Shown here: positions 41,785 to 51,214 of the stretch, piece by piece
Layout of the letters: the number at the start of each line of letters is the position of its first letter
Position numbering within the stretch: position 1 is the first letter of the stretch
Source of the DNA: Helicobacteraceae bacterium
GTDB lineage: Bacteria; Campylobacterota; Campylobacteria; Campylobacterales; Helicobacteraceae
Length of the DNA: 62,322 nucleotides
Assembly (NCBI GenBank): GCA_900770765.1
Contig: CAAGLK010000004.1
Coordinates: 1 to 62,322, forward strand
Reading direction: 5' to 3'
Program-made: the position numbers and the translations under genes
The notes under the pieces: model-generated
What the model saw: the letters and a program-made list of their open reading frames with translations, nothing else
Told to the model about the DNA's origin: nothing
Database searches by the model: none

Positions 41785-42780
41785 ATGAAGGAAATATTTT
41801 CTAAAATACAAAACGCCACAACTTCTAAAGAATTAGAGGAATTGCGTGTTTTAGTAATGGGAAAAAAGGGGATTTTAACGCAAAAGTTTGCGGAGCTTAA
41901 AAATTGCGATGCGGATACAAAAAAAACATTAGCAAAGGAATTAAACGAGCTAAAAATAAAATTTGAAAAAATAATGCTAGATAAAAAAGAGTTTTTAAGC
42001 CTTAAAGAGTTAGAACAAAGGCTAGAAGCTGAGAAAATTGATGTTTCTTTATTTAGTCCTAGCACTCAAAAAGGCACAAACCACCCTGTAATGCTTATGC
42101 TAGATAAAATTGTAAATTATTTTACAAGTATGAATTTTTCAATTCAATTGGGTCCTTTAGTTGAAGATGATTTTCATAATTTTGAAGCACTAAATTTGCC
42201 AAAATATCACCCAGCAAGGGATATGCAAGATACATTTTATTTTAAAGATGGAAAACTTCTTAGAACTCACACTTCCCCTGTGCAGATTCGCACGATGGAA
42301 TCTCAAAAGCCGCCTATTCGTATGATATGCCCTGGAAGTGTTTTTAGATGTGATTATGACTTGACTCATACGCCTATGTTTCATCAAGTAGAGGGACTGG
42401 TTGTGGAATCTGGTAAGGATTCTGTGAGTTTTTCGCATTTGAAATTTATTTTAGAGGATTTTTTAAAAGCTATGTTTGGGGATGTAAAAGTAAGATTCCG
42501 CTCAAGTTTTTTCCCATTTACTGAACCTAGCGCTGAGGTGGATATGAGCTGCATTTTTTGCGGTGGAAGTGGCTGTAGAGTTTGCTCACACACAGGGTGG
42601 CTTGAGGTGCTAGGATGTGGAATCGTAGATGATAATGTATTTAGGGCTGTAGGATATGAGGGCGTTAGTGGATATGCCTTTGGGCTGGGTGTTGAGAGGT
42701 TTGCTATGCTTAAATATTGTGTGCCGGATTTAAGGGCGTTTTTTGATAGTGATTTAAGGATTTTGGAGCAGTTTAAATGA
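41785..42780 (+). CDS. pheS: Phenylalanyl-tRNA synthetase alpha subunit
   Basis: Catalytic alpha subunit of 331 residues. An N-terminal coiled-coil tRNA-binding arm (1-85) precedes the class II core: HPARDMQDTFY near 135, LLRTHTSPVQIRTM near 155, VFRCDYDLTHTPMFHQVEG near 190, and FPFTEPSAEVD followed by a cysteine-rich stretch and GLGVERFAMLKY. The TGA overlaps the pheT ATG (ATGA), so the two subunits are made in step. Confidence 0.96.
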   Translation: MKEIFSKIQNATTSKELEELRVLVMGKKGILTQKFAELKNCDADTKKTLAKELNELKIKFEKIMLDKKEFLSLKELEQRLEAEKIDVSLFSPSTQKGTNHPVMLMLDKIVNYFTSMNFSIQLGPLVEDDFHNFEALNLPKYHPARDMQDTFYFKDGKLLRTHTSPVQIRTMESQKPPIRMICPGSVFRCDYDLTHTPMFHQVEGLVVESGKDSVSFSHLKFILEDFLKAMFGDVKVRFRSSFFPFTEPSAEVDMSCIFCGGSGCRVCSHTGWLEVLGCGIVDDNVFRAVGYEGVSGYAFGLGVERFAMLKYCVPDLRAFFDSDLRILEQFK

Positions 42781-45128
42781 TTTTTACAAGAAGTATTTTA
42801 GAGACATTATTGCCATTAGAAAATATAAGTAATGAAGCAATTTGTAACTCATTGAATAAAATTGGCTTAGAGGTGGAATCTTTTAGAGAAATTTCTGCTC
42901 CTAAAAAAGTTGTTGTTGGTAAAATTTTAGAATGCTCTAAACATCCTAATGCCGATAAGCTAAATGTTACAAAGGTGGCTATTGGCGGCGATAGTGATAA
43001 TTATGAGATTTGTCAAATTGTGTGTGGAGCACAAAATGCAAGAGCTGGAATCTTTGTCGCTGTGGCATTAGAAGGGGCTATTTTACCAGAAGTTACTATA
43101 AAAAAGGCTACTCTTAGAGGGGTTGAGAGCTGTGGAATGCTATGTTCTACAAGTGAGCTTGGGTTTCCAAAAATAAATGATGGCATTGTGGAGTTGGATT
43201 CTAGCATTGGTGAGTTAGTTATTGGCAAGGAGTTAAATTTATATCCTACTTTTAATGATGCTGTTTTTGAGATTTCAATTACGCCAAATCGTGGTGATTG
43301 CATGAGTTTGCTTGGAATCTCTAGGGATTTGAGCGTGGCTTTTAATTTAGAGAGAAAGCCGCTAAAATTGGTTAAAGAAGCTGAAAATGCTCCAGGAATT
43401 GGCCGGGTTTTACAAATTATCTCTAGTGAAAAAAGGGATGCTTCTTTGCAGTTTAGGGCTATTGAAACTAGACCTAGTGCTACTTTGCTTCAAGTGCAGC
43501 TATTTTTAGCTTACAATGAGTCTTTGAGTGGGAATTGGCTAAAAGATGCGCTTAACTTTGCTATGCTTTATACAGGTGTGCTTTTAAATGCTTATCCGCA
43601 GAGCTTTTGTCAGCTAGATGGTGAAAAAGTTGTTTTACATATTAAAAAGGATTCTTTAGGCTTTGATAGCGTGTATCAAGGTGATTTAAAGCTATCTACA
43701 ATAGGCATTAACGCACAAGAACATAAAAAAGAATATATGGTGGAATCTAAGGAGTTTATTATTTTAGAAGCTAGTTATATTTCGCCAGAAATTATCGCAC
43801 AAAAAGTGTTAGATACAAAGATTAAGGTAGATGCAAAAACTTTTCAAAGGGCTTCTAGGGGCAGTTATACTAATTTAGAATTTGGTTTATTAACACTTGC
43901 AGGATTATTGTTAAAAAATGATGGGATTCTTTATACGGATGTGCAAGAGTTGATTGAGATTCCACAAAAAGTGCCAATTGCCACTTCTATTTCTATGCTT
44001 GAAAAAATCATTGGAGTGCAGCTAGAAAAATTACAAGTTGTTACTATATTAAAAGGTTTGGAATTTAAAGTAGAGCTTGGCAATGAAGATGATTTAATTT
44101 TAGTAACGCCACCGCAATTCCGCCATGATATTGTTGGATTCCAAGATGTTGCAGAGGAGATTATTCGCTTTTTTGGTATTGATAATGTCCCTAGCACTCC
44201 GCTTGGATTCTTACAGCAAAATCAAGCAAACGATGACTCTAGGCTTTATTTTTTTAGACGCAATTTAGTGCAAAAGGCTATTAGTGTGGGCTTTAGCGAA
44301 GTTGTGCATTTTGTTTTTGAGGAAAAAGAGCAATTAGAAAAATATGGCTTTGCGGTTTTAAAAGATGAGCTTGATGTGTTAAATCCTATTACAAATGAGT
44401 TAAATACGCTAAGAAGCACATTGCTTTTAGGGCTTTTAAGGGCGGCACAAAGGAATTTTAATAATGGATTTTCTGCTATTAGTTTGTGTGAAATGGGTGC
44501 GGTTTATGATGAAAATAGAACGCAAGGGCTAAAAATGGCTTTTATACAAAGTGGGCTTTTAAAAGAGGAGCGATTTCCTAGCGTTAAGGGTGTAAAGGGC
44601 GAGTTTTTTGACTTTTGCGATAGAATCTCAAGCGTAATTGGGGCGTTTGAGTGTGAGCCTTTGGATAGTGATGTAAAGATTTTTCATAAGGGTCAGTGTG
44701 CGAAAATTTTACAAAATGGTAAAAATCTTGGAGTAATTGCTAGTTTGCATCCATTAGTTGCAGATGAGCTTGATTTGCCCTCTACTTTTATTTGTGAAAT
44801 TGATGCAGAAAAGTTAGAATCTTACTTGCCACAAGTGAAAGCAGTTTCAAAATTTCAAAAAGTTGAGAGGGATTTAAGTGTTTTGGTGGATAAAACAATT
44901 CCTTATTTTAAAATTAAAGAATATATTGCGAGTTTGCAAATTTTAAATATTGTAGGATTCTATCCTTTAGATGTGTATTATGATGATAGTTTGGGCAGTA
45001 AGCATAGCTTAACGATTCGCTTTATATTGCAGTCAATGGATAAAACACTAGATGAAAAAGAAATTTCAAGTGCAATAGATGGAATCTTGGAAGCTTTAAA
45101 GCGTAAGTTTAGCGTGGAGTTAAGATGA
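42777..45128 (+). CDS. pheT: Phenylalanyl-tRNA synthetase beta subunit
   Basis: Beta subunit of 783 residues with the usual eight-module layout: an EMAP-like tRNA-binding domain (KVVVGKILECSKHPNADKLN, in parts, near 40-60), the B3/B4 editing module, B5 (PQFRHDI, EEIIRFFGIDNVP), the pseudo-catalytic core and a C-terminal ferredoxin-fold anticodon-binding domain (KFQKVERDLSVLVD onward). Overlaps pheS by four bases and aroA by four. Confidence 0.96.
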   Translation: MIFTRSILETLLPLENISNEAICNSLNKIGLEVESFREISAPKKVVVGKILECSKHPNADKLNVTKVAIGGDSDNYEICQIVCGAQNARAGIFVAVALEGAILPEVTIKKATLRGVESCGMLCSTSELGFPKINDGIVELDSSIGELVIGKELNLYPTFNDAVFEISITPNRGDCMSLLGISRDLSVAFNLERKPLKLVKEAENAPGIGRVLQIISSEKRDASLQFRAIETRPSATLLQVQLFLAYNESLSGNWLKDALNFAMLYTGVLLNAYPQSFCQLDGEKVVLHIKKDSLGFDSVYQGDLKLSTIGINAQEHKKEYMVESKEFIILEASYISPEIIAQKVLDTKIKVDAKTFQRASRGSYTNLEFGLLTLAGLLLKNDGILYTDVQELIEIPQKVPIATSISMLEKIIGVQLEKLQVVTILKGLEFKVELGNEDDLILVTPPQFRHDIVGFQDVAEEIIRFFGIDNVPSTPLGFLQQNQANDDSRLYFFRRNLVQKAISVGFSEVVHFVFEEKEQLEKYGFAVLKDELDVLNPITNELNTLRSTLLLGLLRAAQRNFNNGFSAISLCEMGAVYDENRTQGLKMAFIQSGLLKEERFPSVKGVKGEFFDFCDRISSVIGAFECEPLDSDVKIFHKGQCAKILQNGKNLGVIASLHPLVADELDLPSTFICEIDAEKLESYLPQVKAVSKFQKVERDLSVLVDKTIPYFKIKEYIASLQILNIVGFYPLDVYYDDSLGSKHSLTIRFILQSMDKTLDEKEISSAIDGILEALKRKFSVELR

Positions 45129-46423
45129 TTTTAGAAGTAGAAAAGACTAATAGCTTTTTTTTAGAAACAGATAAAATACCAGGTGATAAGTCTATTTCGC
45201 ATCGTTGTGCGATTTTTTCGCTGCTTTGTGAAAAGCCTAGCTTTGTGAAAAATTATTTAGAGGGTGAAGATACGCTAGATACGCTAGAAATAGCAAAAAA
45301 ACTAGGATTAAGGGTAGAAAAAAAAGATGGTGGATTACTGCTTATCCCTCCTAGTCAAATTAAAGAACCAGATGATATTTTGTATTGCGGTAATGCTGGG
45401 ACGGCTATTAGGCTATATTTGGGGCTTTTAAGCACACAGAGTGGAATCTTTATTTTAAGCGGAGATTCTTATTTAAATAAACGCCCTATGAGGCGAGTAG
45501 TGGCTCCGCTAGAGAGCATTGGGGCGGAGATTGTTGGGCGTGATAATGGTAATTTCGCCCCTTTGGTTGTTATAGGTAAAACAAATTTAAAATCTTTTAA
45601 TTATACAAGTGCGATTCCAAGTGCGCAAGTTAAGTCTGCTATGCTTTTAAGTGCGCTTTTTAGCGATGGTGAGTGTGTGTATAGAGAGCCAGAGCTAAGC
45701 CGCGACCATAGCGAGAAGATGTTAAAGGGGATGGGTGTAGAGATAGAATCTAAAATTTTAAATAATAAAGAAGTAGAAATTAGGATTCAACCTTTAAAAG
45801 AAAAATTAAAGCCGCTAAATTTAGAGATTCCAAGCGACCCATCAAGTGCGTTCTTTTTTGCTCTAGCTATTGCTATTATGCCTGGCGCTAAGGGAGTTTT
45901 GCGTAATGTGCTTTTGAATCCTACTAGAATCCAGGCTTTTAGAATGCTTGAAAAAATGGGCGTAAAAATAAATTATAAAGAGACTTCAAAAATATATGAA
46001 AGCATAGGGGATATTAGCATTGAAGCTCCACAAGAATTAAAAGCGATTGATTTAAGCGAAAATATTTCATGGCTTATAGATGAGATTCCAGCTTTAGCTA
46101 TTGCTATGGCTTGTGCTAAAGGCGTGAGTGTGGTAAGTGGTGCAAAAGAGCTAAGGGTTAAGGAAACAGATAGAATCTCTGCTGTGGTGCATAATCTAAG
46201 GCTGTGCGGCATTGAAGCAGAAGAGTTTAAAGATGGATTTAGAATTGTCGGTGGAGAGTTACAAAAGGCGGAAGTGCCTAGCTTTGGCGACCATAGAATC
46301 GCTATGAGCTTTGCTATTGCTGGGATAAAGTGCGGCATGAAAATAAAAGAGGCCGAATATATAAATATTTCCTTCCCAAATTTTTTAGAGATTTTAGAGA
46401 CGATTACACACATTAAGAGGTAA
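45125..46423 (+). CDS. aroA: 3-phosphoshikimate 1-carboxyvinyltransferase (EPSP synthase)
   Basis: Sixth step of the shikimate pathway, 432 residues. Visible: GDKSISHRCAIFS near 20, the PEP site NAGTAIRLYLGLLS near 92, LNKRPMRRV near 118, and GDHRIAMSFAIAG near 390. Typical length and order. The ATG overlaps the pheT stop, and ispH follows after two bases, keeping the pheT-aroA-ispH-rpsA arrangement of Campylobacterota. Confidence 0.96.
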   Translation: MILEVEKTNSFFLETDKIPGDKSISHRCAIFSLLCEKPSFVKNYLEGEDTLDTLEIAKKLGLRVEKKDGGLLLIPPSQIKEPDDILYCGNAGTAIRLYLGLLSTQSGIFILSGDSYLNKRPMRRVVAPLESIGAEIVGRDNGNFAPLVVIGKTNLKSFNYTSAIPSAQVKSAMLLSALFSDGECVYREPELSRDHSEKMLKGMGVEIESKILNNKEVEIRIQPLKEKLKPLNLEIPSDPSSAFFFALAIAIMPGAKGVLRNVLLNPTRIQAFRMLEKMGVKINYKETSKIYESIGDISIEAPQELKAIDLSENISWLIDEIPALAIAMACAKGVSVVSGAKELRVKETDRISAVVHNLRLCGIEAEEFKDGFRIVGGELQKAEVPSFGDHRIAMSFAIAGIKCGMKIKEAEYINISFPNFLEILETITHIKR

Positions 46424-46425
46424 TA

Positions 46426-47250
46426 ATGCAGGTAAAATATGCTAAAAATTATGGATTCTGCTTTGGCGTTAGGCGTGCGATTGCACTAGCAGAGCAAAAA
46501 AGAGGTGGAATCACGCTTGGACCATTAATTCATAATGCAAAAGAAATTAATCGCTTAAAAGAAAATTTTAGCGTTGTGGTTAATGAAAATATCGCTGAGA
46601 TTCCGCAAAATGCAGAAGTTATTATTAGAACACATGGAATCCCAAAGCAAGATTTGCAAAAACTGCAAAACAAAACACAAAATATCACCGATGCTACTTG
46701 CCCATTTGTTACAAAACCTCAAAAAATTTGTGAAAATATGAGTATTCAAGGTTATCAAATAATAATTTTTGGCGATATTATGCATCCTGAGGTTAAGGGC
46801 GTGATGAGTTATTGCAGTAGCGAACCTATTGTTATAGAGAGTTTAGAGGATTTAAAAAAAGCTAGAGTTGCGGATAAAGTTGCACTTGTTTCGCAAACTA
46901 CAAAAAATATTGAGCTTTTTTTAGAAATTGCAAATTATTTAATTAGAAAATGCTCGGAGTGTAGGGTGTTTAATACAATTTGTAATGCTACTTTTGATAA
47001 TCAAGAATCCGCTAGGAATCTAGCAAAAGAAGTGGATATTATGGTGATTGTTGGTGGTAAAAATTCATCAAACACAAAGCAGCTTTATACAATTTCTAAA
47101 GAATATTGCAGCGATTGTTATTTGATTGAGGATTTTACTGAGTTAAATAAGGAATGGTTTAGCGGTAAAAAGCTATGTGGAATTAGTGCTGGGGCATCCA
47201 CACCTAATTGGATTATTGATAAAGTTGCAAAAACAATTGAAAAATATTAA
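46426..47250 (+). CDS. ispH: 4-hydroxy-3-methylbut-2-enyl diphosphate reductase
   Basis: Iron-sulfur enzyme (LytB) for the final step of the MEP isoprenoid pathway, 274 residues. The three cluster cysteines are in YGFCFGVRRA (residue 12), DATCPFVTK (about 92) and FNTICNATFDNQES (about 187); the substrate-binding IRTHGIP and AGASTPNWIID are present. It ends 67 bases before rpsA. Confidence 0.96.
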   Translation: MQVKYAKNYGFCFGVRRAIALAEQKRGGITLGPLIHNAKEINRLKENFSVVVNENIAEIPQNAEVIIRTHGIPKQDLQKLQNKTQNITDATCPFVTKPQKICENMSIQGYQIIIFGDIMHPEVKGVMSYCSSEPIVIESLEDLKKARVADKVALVSQTTKNIELFLEIANYLIRKCSECRVFNTICNATFDNQESARNLAKEVDIMVIVGGKNSSNTKQLYTISKEYCSDCYLIEDFTELNKEWFSGKKLCGISAGASTPNWIIDKVAKTIEKY

Positions 47251-47274
47251 TCTTTAGACTTTTAAAAGGCAAAT

Positions 47275-47280
47275 TATAAT
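47275..47280 (+). promoter_or_regulatory. -10 box for rpsA
   Basis: TATAATATAAT: two overlapping TATAAT hexamers (47275 and 47280) about 33-38 bases before rpsA. Confidence 0.45.
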
Positions 47281-47317
47281 ATAATCGCTAAATTTTATTT
47301 TTTTAAAAAGGGCGTAG

Positions 47318-49000
47318 ATGGCTATCGTGGATTTAAATTCAAAAGAGTTTGATTATCTTGTAGAGGGCGAAGAGGATTTCGCTACTATGCTAGATAAGCA
47401 TGAGAAAAAAGAAAGTGCGCGTGTATCAGAGGGAAATATCGTAGCGATTGAAAATAATCAAGTGATTATTGCTGTATCTGGCGAGAAAAAAGAGGGCGTA
47501 ATTAGTGTAGATGAAATTACAGATTCAAATGGCAATTTGCTTTTTAAGGTTGGCGATACACTTCCAATTGTAATTATGGGTAGGCGAAATGAACAGCCTA
47601 TTGTTTCTTATAAAAAGGCGATTCGCAAAGAAAAAATGCGTAAATATATAGAAGAGTTAGGCGATGATTATAAGGATAAGGTAGTTAGTGGTATCGTTAC
47701 TAAACGCAATAAGGGCGGCTATGTTGTAGAAAGTGGTGATATTGAGTTTTTTATGCCAAAGTTTGCTTCTGCTTTTAAAGAAGGTGGTAAATTTGAGGGT
47801 AAAAAAATCAAAGCTTGTATTATTAATGTAAAGCCAGAAGAACAAAGCGTTGTGATTTCAAGAAAACGCTTGTTTGAGATTGAAAATGCAACTAGAAAGG
47901 ATGCAATTGATTCTTTATTGAAAAATGATGGAATCTTAGAGGGGAAAGTTAAAAAAATTACAAGTTTTGGTATGTTTGTAGAAGTTAATGGTGTTGAGGG
48001 ATTAGTGCATTATACAGAGATTAGTTATAAGGGACCTGTGAATCCTTCAAAACTTTATAAAGAAGATGATAGTGTTTTTGTTAAAGTGCTAGATTATGAT
48101 AAGGAAAAACGCCGATTAGCTCTTTCTATTAAAGCTACTGCTGATGACCCTTGGAGAGAAGTTGAAAATGAATTAGAAGTTGGCGATGCGATTAAGGTTA
48201 CTGTAAGTAATATAGAATCTTATGGCGTGTTTGTAGATTTAGGAAATGATATTGAAGGATTCTTGCATGTTTCTGAAATTTCTTGGGATAAAAATATTCA
48301 AAATCCTAACGAACTTTTAAAAGTGGGGCAAGAAATAGATGTGGAAGTAATAGAGATTAACCCACAAGAGAGAAGATTAAGAGTTTCTTTAAAAAAATTA
48401 GTAGATAAACCATTTGAACAATTTGCAAAAAAACATAAAGAAGGTGATGTTTTAGAGGGAAGTGTCGCTACTTTAACTGATTTTGGTGCTTTTATTAGAT
48501 TAGCTGATGGAATTGATGGTCTGTTGCATAATGAAGATGCTTATTGGAATAAAAATGAAAAATGCAAAGATTTAATGAAAAATGGCGAGAAAGTTAAAGT
48601 TAAAATCGCTAAAATAGATAGAGAAAAGGAACGCATTTCTTTAACTAGAAAAGGCTTGATTGCTTCACCTACAGAAGAGTTTGCAAAAAAATATTCTTTA
48701 GATGATTCTGTTGTTGGCGTGGTTAGAGATATAAAAGATTTTGGCGTTTTCATTGAGATTGATGGCAGTATAGATGCATTAATACGCAATGAAGATTTAG
48801 CACCTATCAAAAAAGAGGAAATTAAAATTGGCGATGAAATTAAAGGCGTAGTGGCATTAATTGATGCTGCAAATAATAAAATTCGTGTATCTGTGCGACG
48901 CCTTGAGAGACAAAAGGAAAAAGCTAATTTAAAAAATTTTAATGATAATTCAAATGACAAAATGACTCTAGGAGATATTATTAAAGACCAAATATCTTAG
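47318..49000 (+). CDS. rpsA: 30S ribosomal protein S1
   Basis: mRNA-binding ribosomal protein of 560 residues with six S1 repeats. Their core segments are visible as VIIAVSGEKKEGVI, GYVVESGDIEFFMP, FGMFVEVNGVEGLVH, YGVFVDLGNDIEGFLH, FGAFIRLADGIDGLLH and FGVFIEIDGSIDALIR. The first two repeats are the divergent, ribosome-binding ones. Length is as usual for S1. It has few RGAWTCY copies relative to its neighbours. Confidence 0.96.
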   Translation: MAIVDLNSKEFDYLVEGEEDFATMLDKHEKKESARVSEGNIVAIENNQVIIAVSGEKKEGVISVDEITDSNGNLLFKVGDTLPIVIMGRRNEQPIVSYKKAIRKEKMRKYIEELGDDYKDKVVSGIVTKRNKGGYVVESGDIEFFMPKFASAFKEGGKFEGKKIKACIINVKPEEQSVVISRKRLFEIENATRKDAIDSLLKNDGILEGKVKKITSFGMFVEVNGVEGLVHYTEISYKGPVNPSKLYKEDDSVFVKVLDYDKEKRRLALSIKATADDPWREVENELEVGDAIKVTVSNIESYGVFVDLGNDIEGFLHVSEISWDKNIQNPNELLKVGQEIDVEVIEINPQERRLRVSLKKLVDKPFEQFAKKHKEGDVLEGSVATLTDFGAFIRLADGIDGLLHNEDAYWNKNEKCKDLMKNGEKVKVKIAKIDREKERISLTRKGLIASPTEEFAKKYSLDDSVVGVVRDIKDFGVFIEIDGSIDALIRNEDLAPIKKEEIKIGDEIKGVVALIDAANNKIRVSVRRLERQKEKANLKNFNDNSNDKMTLGDIIKDQIS

Positions 49001-49024
49001 AAGTTTTTAAGGTGTGTAGTGTAG

Positions 49025-49507
49025 ATGCAAATTAGGGTTTTAGTTGGGATTTTCACACTTTTTACCTGTGCTTTGTTGTATTTTTTGATTAAAAATTACA
49101 TTTGGGCTAGAAGTGTATATTCGTTGCCTAGTGTTAGCCCTTATATTTTAGTGCAACCAGAAGCCCTAGCAACAGCTCCACAAACTTCTCAGTGGTTAGA
49201 TAGACTTTCAGGGCAGGATAAAAGAGAATTTATTTATCCTACTACTGAATTGCAAGTTAAGTTACTTTTTGCAGATTCTGTTAGCGTTGCTTCTAAAGAG
49301 ATTTTTCGTGTGTCTGTTGGAGTTATTAATGAATACCAATTTTTTTGTATTAATCAAGTATTTATGGCAAATAATATAGAGTATTCTTACTATAAGATTG
49401 GTGATAATATTTGGCTTGTTGTGGCTACTGAAAACGAAAGTTATTTGCGTAGTGTTTTAGAGCAGTTAAGACATTATGAAATTAATTATAATTTATCAAA
49501 AACTTAA
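49025..49507 (+). CDS. Unknown membrane-anchored protein between rpsA and serA
   Basis: A 160-residue protein with one N-terminal transmembrane helix (about 3-22) and a predicted periplasmic remainder. The remainder is mainly beta-alternating (FRVSVGVINEYQFFCINQVF, YYKIGDNIWLVVATE) with a short helix at the end. I do not recognise a domain. A gene of similar size stands at this position in H. pylori, as I recall, so it is probably conserved in the genus. It starts 24 bases after rpsA and ends two bases before the ORF leading to serA. Confidence 0.65.
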   Translation: MQIRVLVGIFTLFTCALLYFLIKNYIWARSVYSLPSVSPYILVQPEALATAPQTSQWLDRLSGQDKREFIYPTTELQVKLLFADSVSVASKEIFRVSVGVINEYQFFCINQVFMANNIEYSYYKIGDNIWLVVATENESYLRSVLEQLRHYEINYNLSKT

Positions 49508-49521
49508 AAATGGAGAAATGT

Positions 49522-51105
49522 ATGTCAAAATTTACAATTATAGTCTGTGACCATATTCACAAAAGCGGTTTAGATTTGTTAGCTAAAAATACTGATGTTG
49601 AGATGTTAAATTTAGCTCATTTGCCAAAAGATGAGTTAAAAAAAGAGTTGCATAAGGCAGATGTTGCTATTACTAGAAGTTCTACCGATGTGGATTCTAG
49701 CTTTTTAGAAGCAGCACCTAAACTTCGTGCAGTTGTTAGGGCTGGTGTTGGCGTGGATAATGTGGATATTGAGGGCTCTAGTAAAAGGGGCGTTGTGGTA
49801 ATGAATGTCCCAACGGCAAATACAATTGCCGCGGTAGAGCTTACTTGTGCGCATATCTTAAGCACGATTCGCCGCTTTCCTGAGGCAAATGCACAGCTTA
49901 AGTTTGAGAGAAAGTGGAAGCGAGAAGATTGGTATGGTACTGAGCTTAAGGATAAAAAGCTAGGTATTATCGGCTTTGGTAATATCGGCAGTCGCGTAGG
50001 TAAGCGCATGAAGGCGTTTGAAATGGAAGTTATCGCTTATGACCCTTATATTAATCCTACAAAGGCTACAGATTGTGGAATCGCATATACTAGGGACTTT
50101 AATGATATTTTATCTTGCGATATTATCACTATTCACACGCCTAAAAATAAAGAGACGATTAATATAATTAATAAAGAGCAAATCGCTAAAATGAAAGATG
50201 GCGTGATTTTGATAAATTGTGCTAGAGGTGGCTTGTATAATGAAGAAGCCCTTTATGCTGGGTTGGAATCTGGCAAGGTGCGATTTGCTGGGATTGATGT
50301 TTTTGCAAAAGAGCCTGGCACTAGTAATAAACTGCTAGATTTGCCAAATATCTATGTAACTCCACACATTGGTGCAAATACGCTAGAATCGCAAGAAAAA
50401 ATCGCTATTGAAGCAGCTGAAGCGGCTTTAGAGGCGGCTCGTGGGTCTAGCTTCCCTAATGCTCTAAACTTACCTATTAAAGAAAACGAACTTCCTAGCT
50501 TTATGAAATCTTATTTAGAATTAGTGCAGAAGATGGCGTTTTTTGCGATTCAAGTAAATAAAGATGAAGTGCGGCAAATCACGCTTGAAGCAGAAGGTGA
50601 GGTTAAGAAATACTTGCCATCTTTATCTACTTTTGCACTTGTTGGAATCCTAAATGCGACAATAGGTGATAAGGTAAATTATGTCAATGCGCCTTATGTC
50701 GCACAAGAGAGAGGTATTGAGGTAAAGCTAGAGGGTAAGGACGCGCAAAGCGTGTATAAAAATCAAATCACACTTACACTTCTTACGCAAAATGGCACAT
50801 TTAGTGTAAGTGGTGCGGTATTTAATGATGATACACCTAAGATTGTGGAGATTAATAATTTCGCGCTTGATATTGAGCCGCGTGGCAAAATGATTTTATT
50901 TAGAAACGATGATACTCCTGGCGTTATTGGCTTTATTGGCACGACTTTAGCTAAGCATAATATTAATATTGCAGATTTCCGCTTGGGTCGCTATGGCAAG
51001 GAGGCGTTGGCGTTAATTGTGGTTGATGATGATGTTTCAAGCGCTACTTTAGAGGAGCTAGGTAGCCTAGAGGCTTGCATTTCTATTAAATATGCGGTGT
51101 TGTAA
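49522..51105 (+). CDS. serA: D-3-phosphoglycerate dehydrogenase
   Basis: First enzyme of the phosphorylated serine pathway, 527 residues, long form. Substrate and NAD domains: VRAGVGVDNVDIEG near 70, GFGNIGSRVGKRMKAF near 145, HTPKNKETINII, NCARGGLYNE, and the catalytic His in TPHIGANTLESQ near 275. Then an allosteric substrate-binding domain and a C-terminal ACT domain (DDTPGVIGFIGTTLAKHNIN) for serine feedback. I start it at ATG 49522; the ATG at 49510 contains the ribosome site GGAGAAA. Confidence 0.96.
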   Translation: MSKFTIIVCDHIHKSGLDLLAKNTDVEMLNLAHLPKDELKKELHKADVAITRSSTDVDSSFLEAAPKLRAVVRAGVGVDNVDIEGSSKRGVVVMNVPTANTIAAVELTCAHILSTIRRFPEANAQLKFERKWKREDWYGTELKDKKLGIIGFGNIGSRVGKRMKAFEMEVIAYDPYINPTKATDCGIAYTRDFNDILSCDIITIHTPKNKETINIINKEQIAKMKDGVILINCARGGLYNEEALYAGLESGKVRFAGIDVFAKEPGTSNKLLDLPNIYVTPHIGANTLESQEKIAIEAAEAALEAARGSSFPNALNLPIKENELPSFMKSYLELVQKMAFFAIQVNKDEVRQITLEAEGEVKKYLPSLSTFALVGILNATIGDKVNYVNAPYVAQERGIEVKLEGKDAQSVYKNQITLTLLTQNGTFSVSGAVFNDDTPKIVEINNFALDIEPRGKMILFRNDDTPGVIGFIGTTLAKHNINIADFRLGRYGKEALALIVVDDDVSSATLEELGSLEACISIKYAVL

Positions 51106-51118
51106 GAATTTTTAACTT

Positions 51119-51146
51119 AAGATTCTAGCTATTGCTGGAATCTTTT
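51119..51146 (+). terminator. serA terminator built from opposed GATTC motifs
   Basis: AAGATTCTAGC pairs with GCTGGAATCTT (one T-G) around loop TATT and is followed by TT. Both arms are copies of the window-wide RGAWTCY motif. It lies 13 bases after the serA stop. Confidence 0.75.
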
Positions 51147-51214
51147 ACACTCTTTTTCTTTCTTTTAGTTGGAATCCTTTTTTAAAATCCGCTGTTTTTA
51201 CTTTGCTTTGTTAT

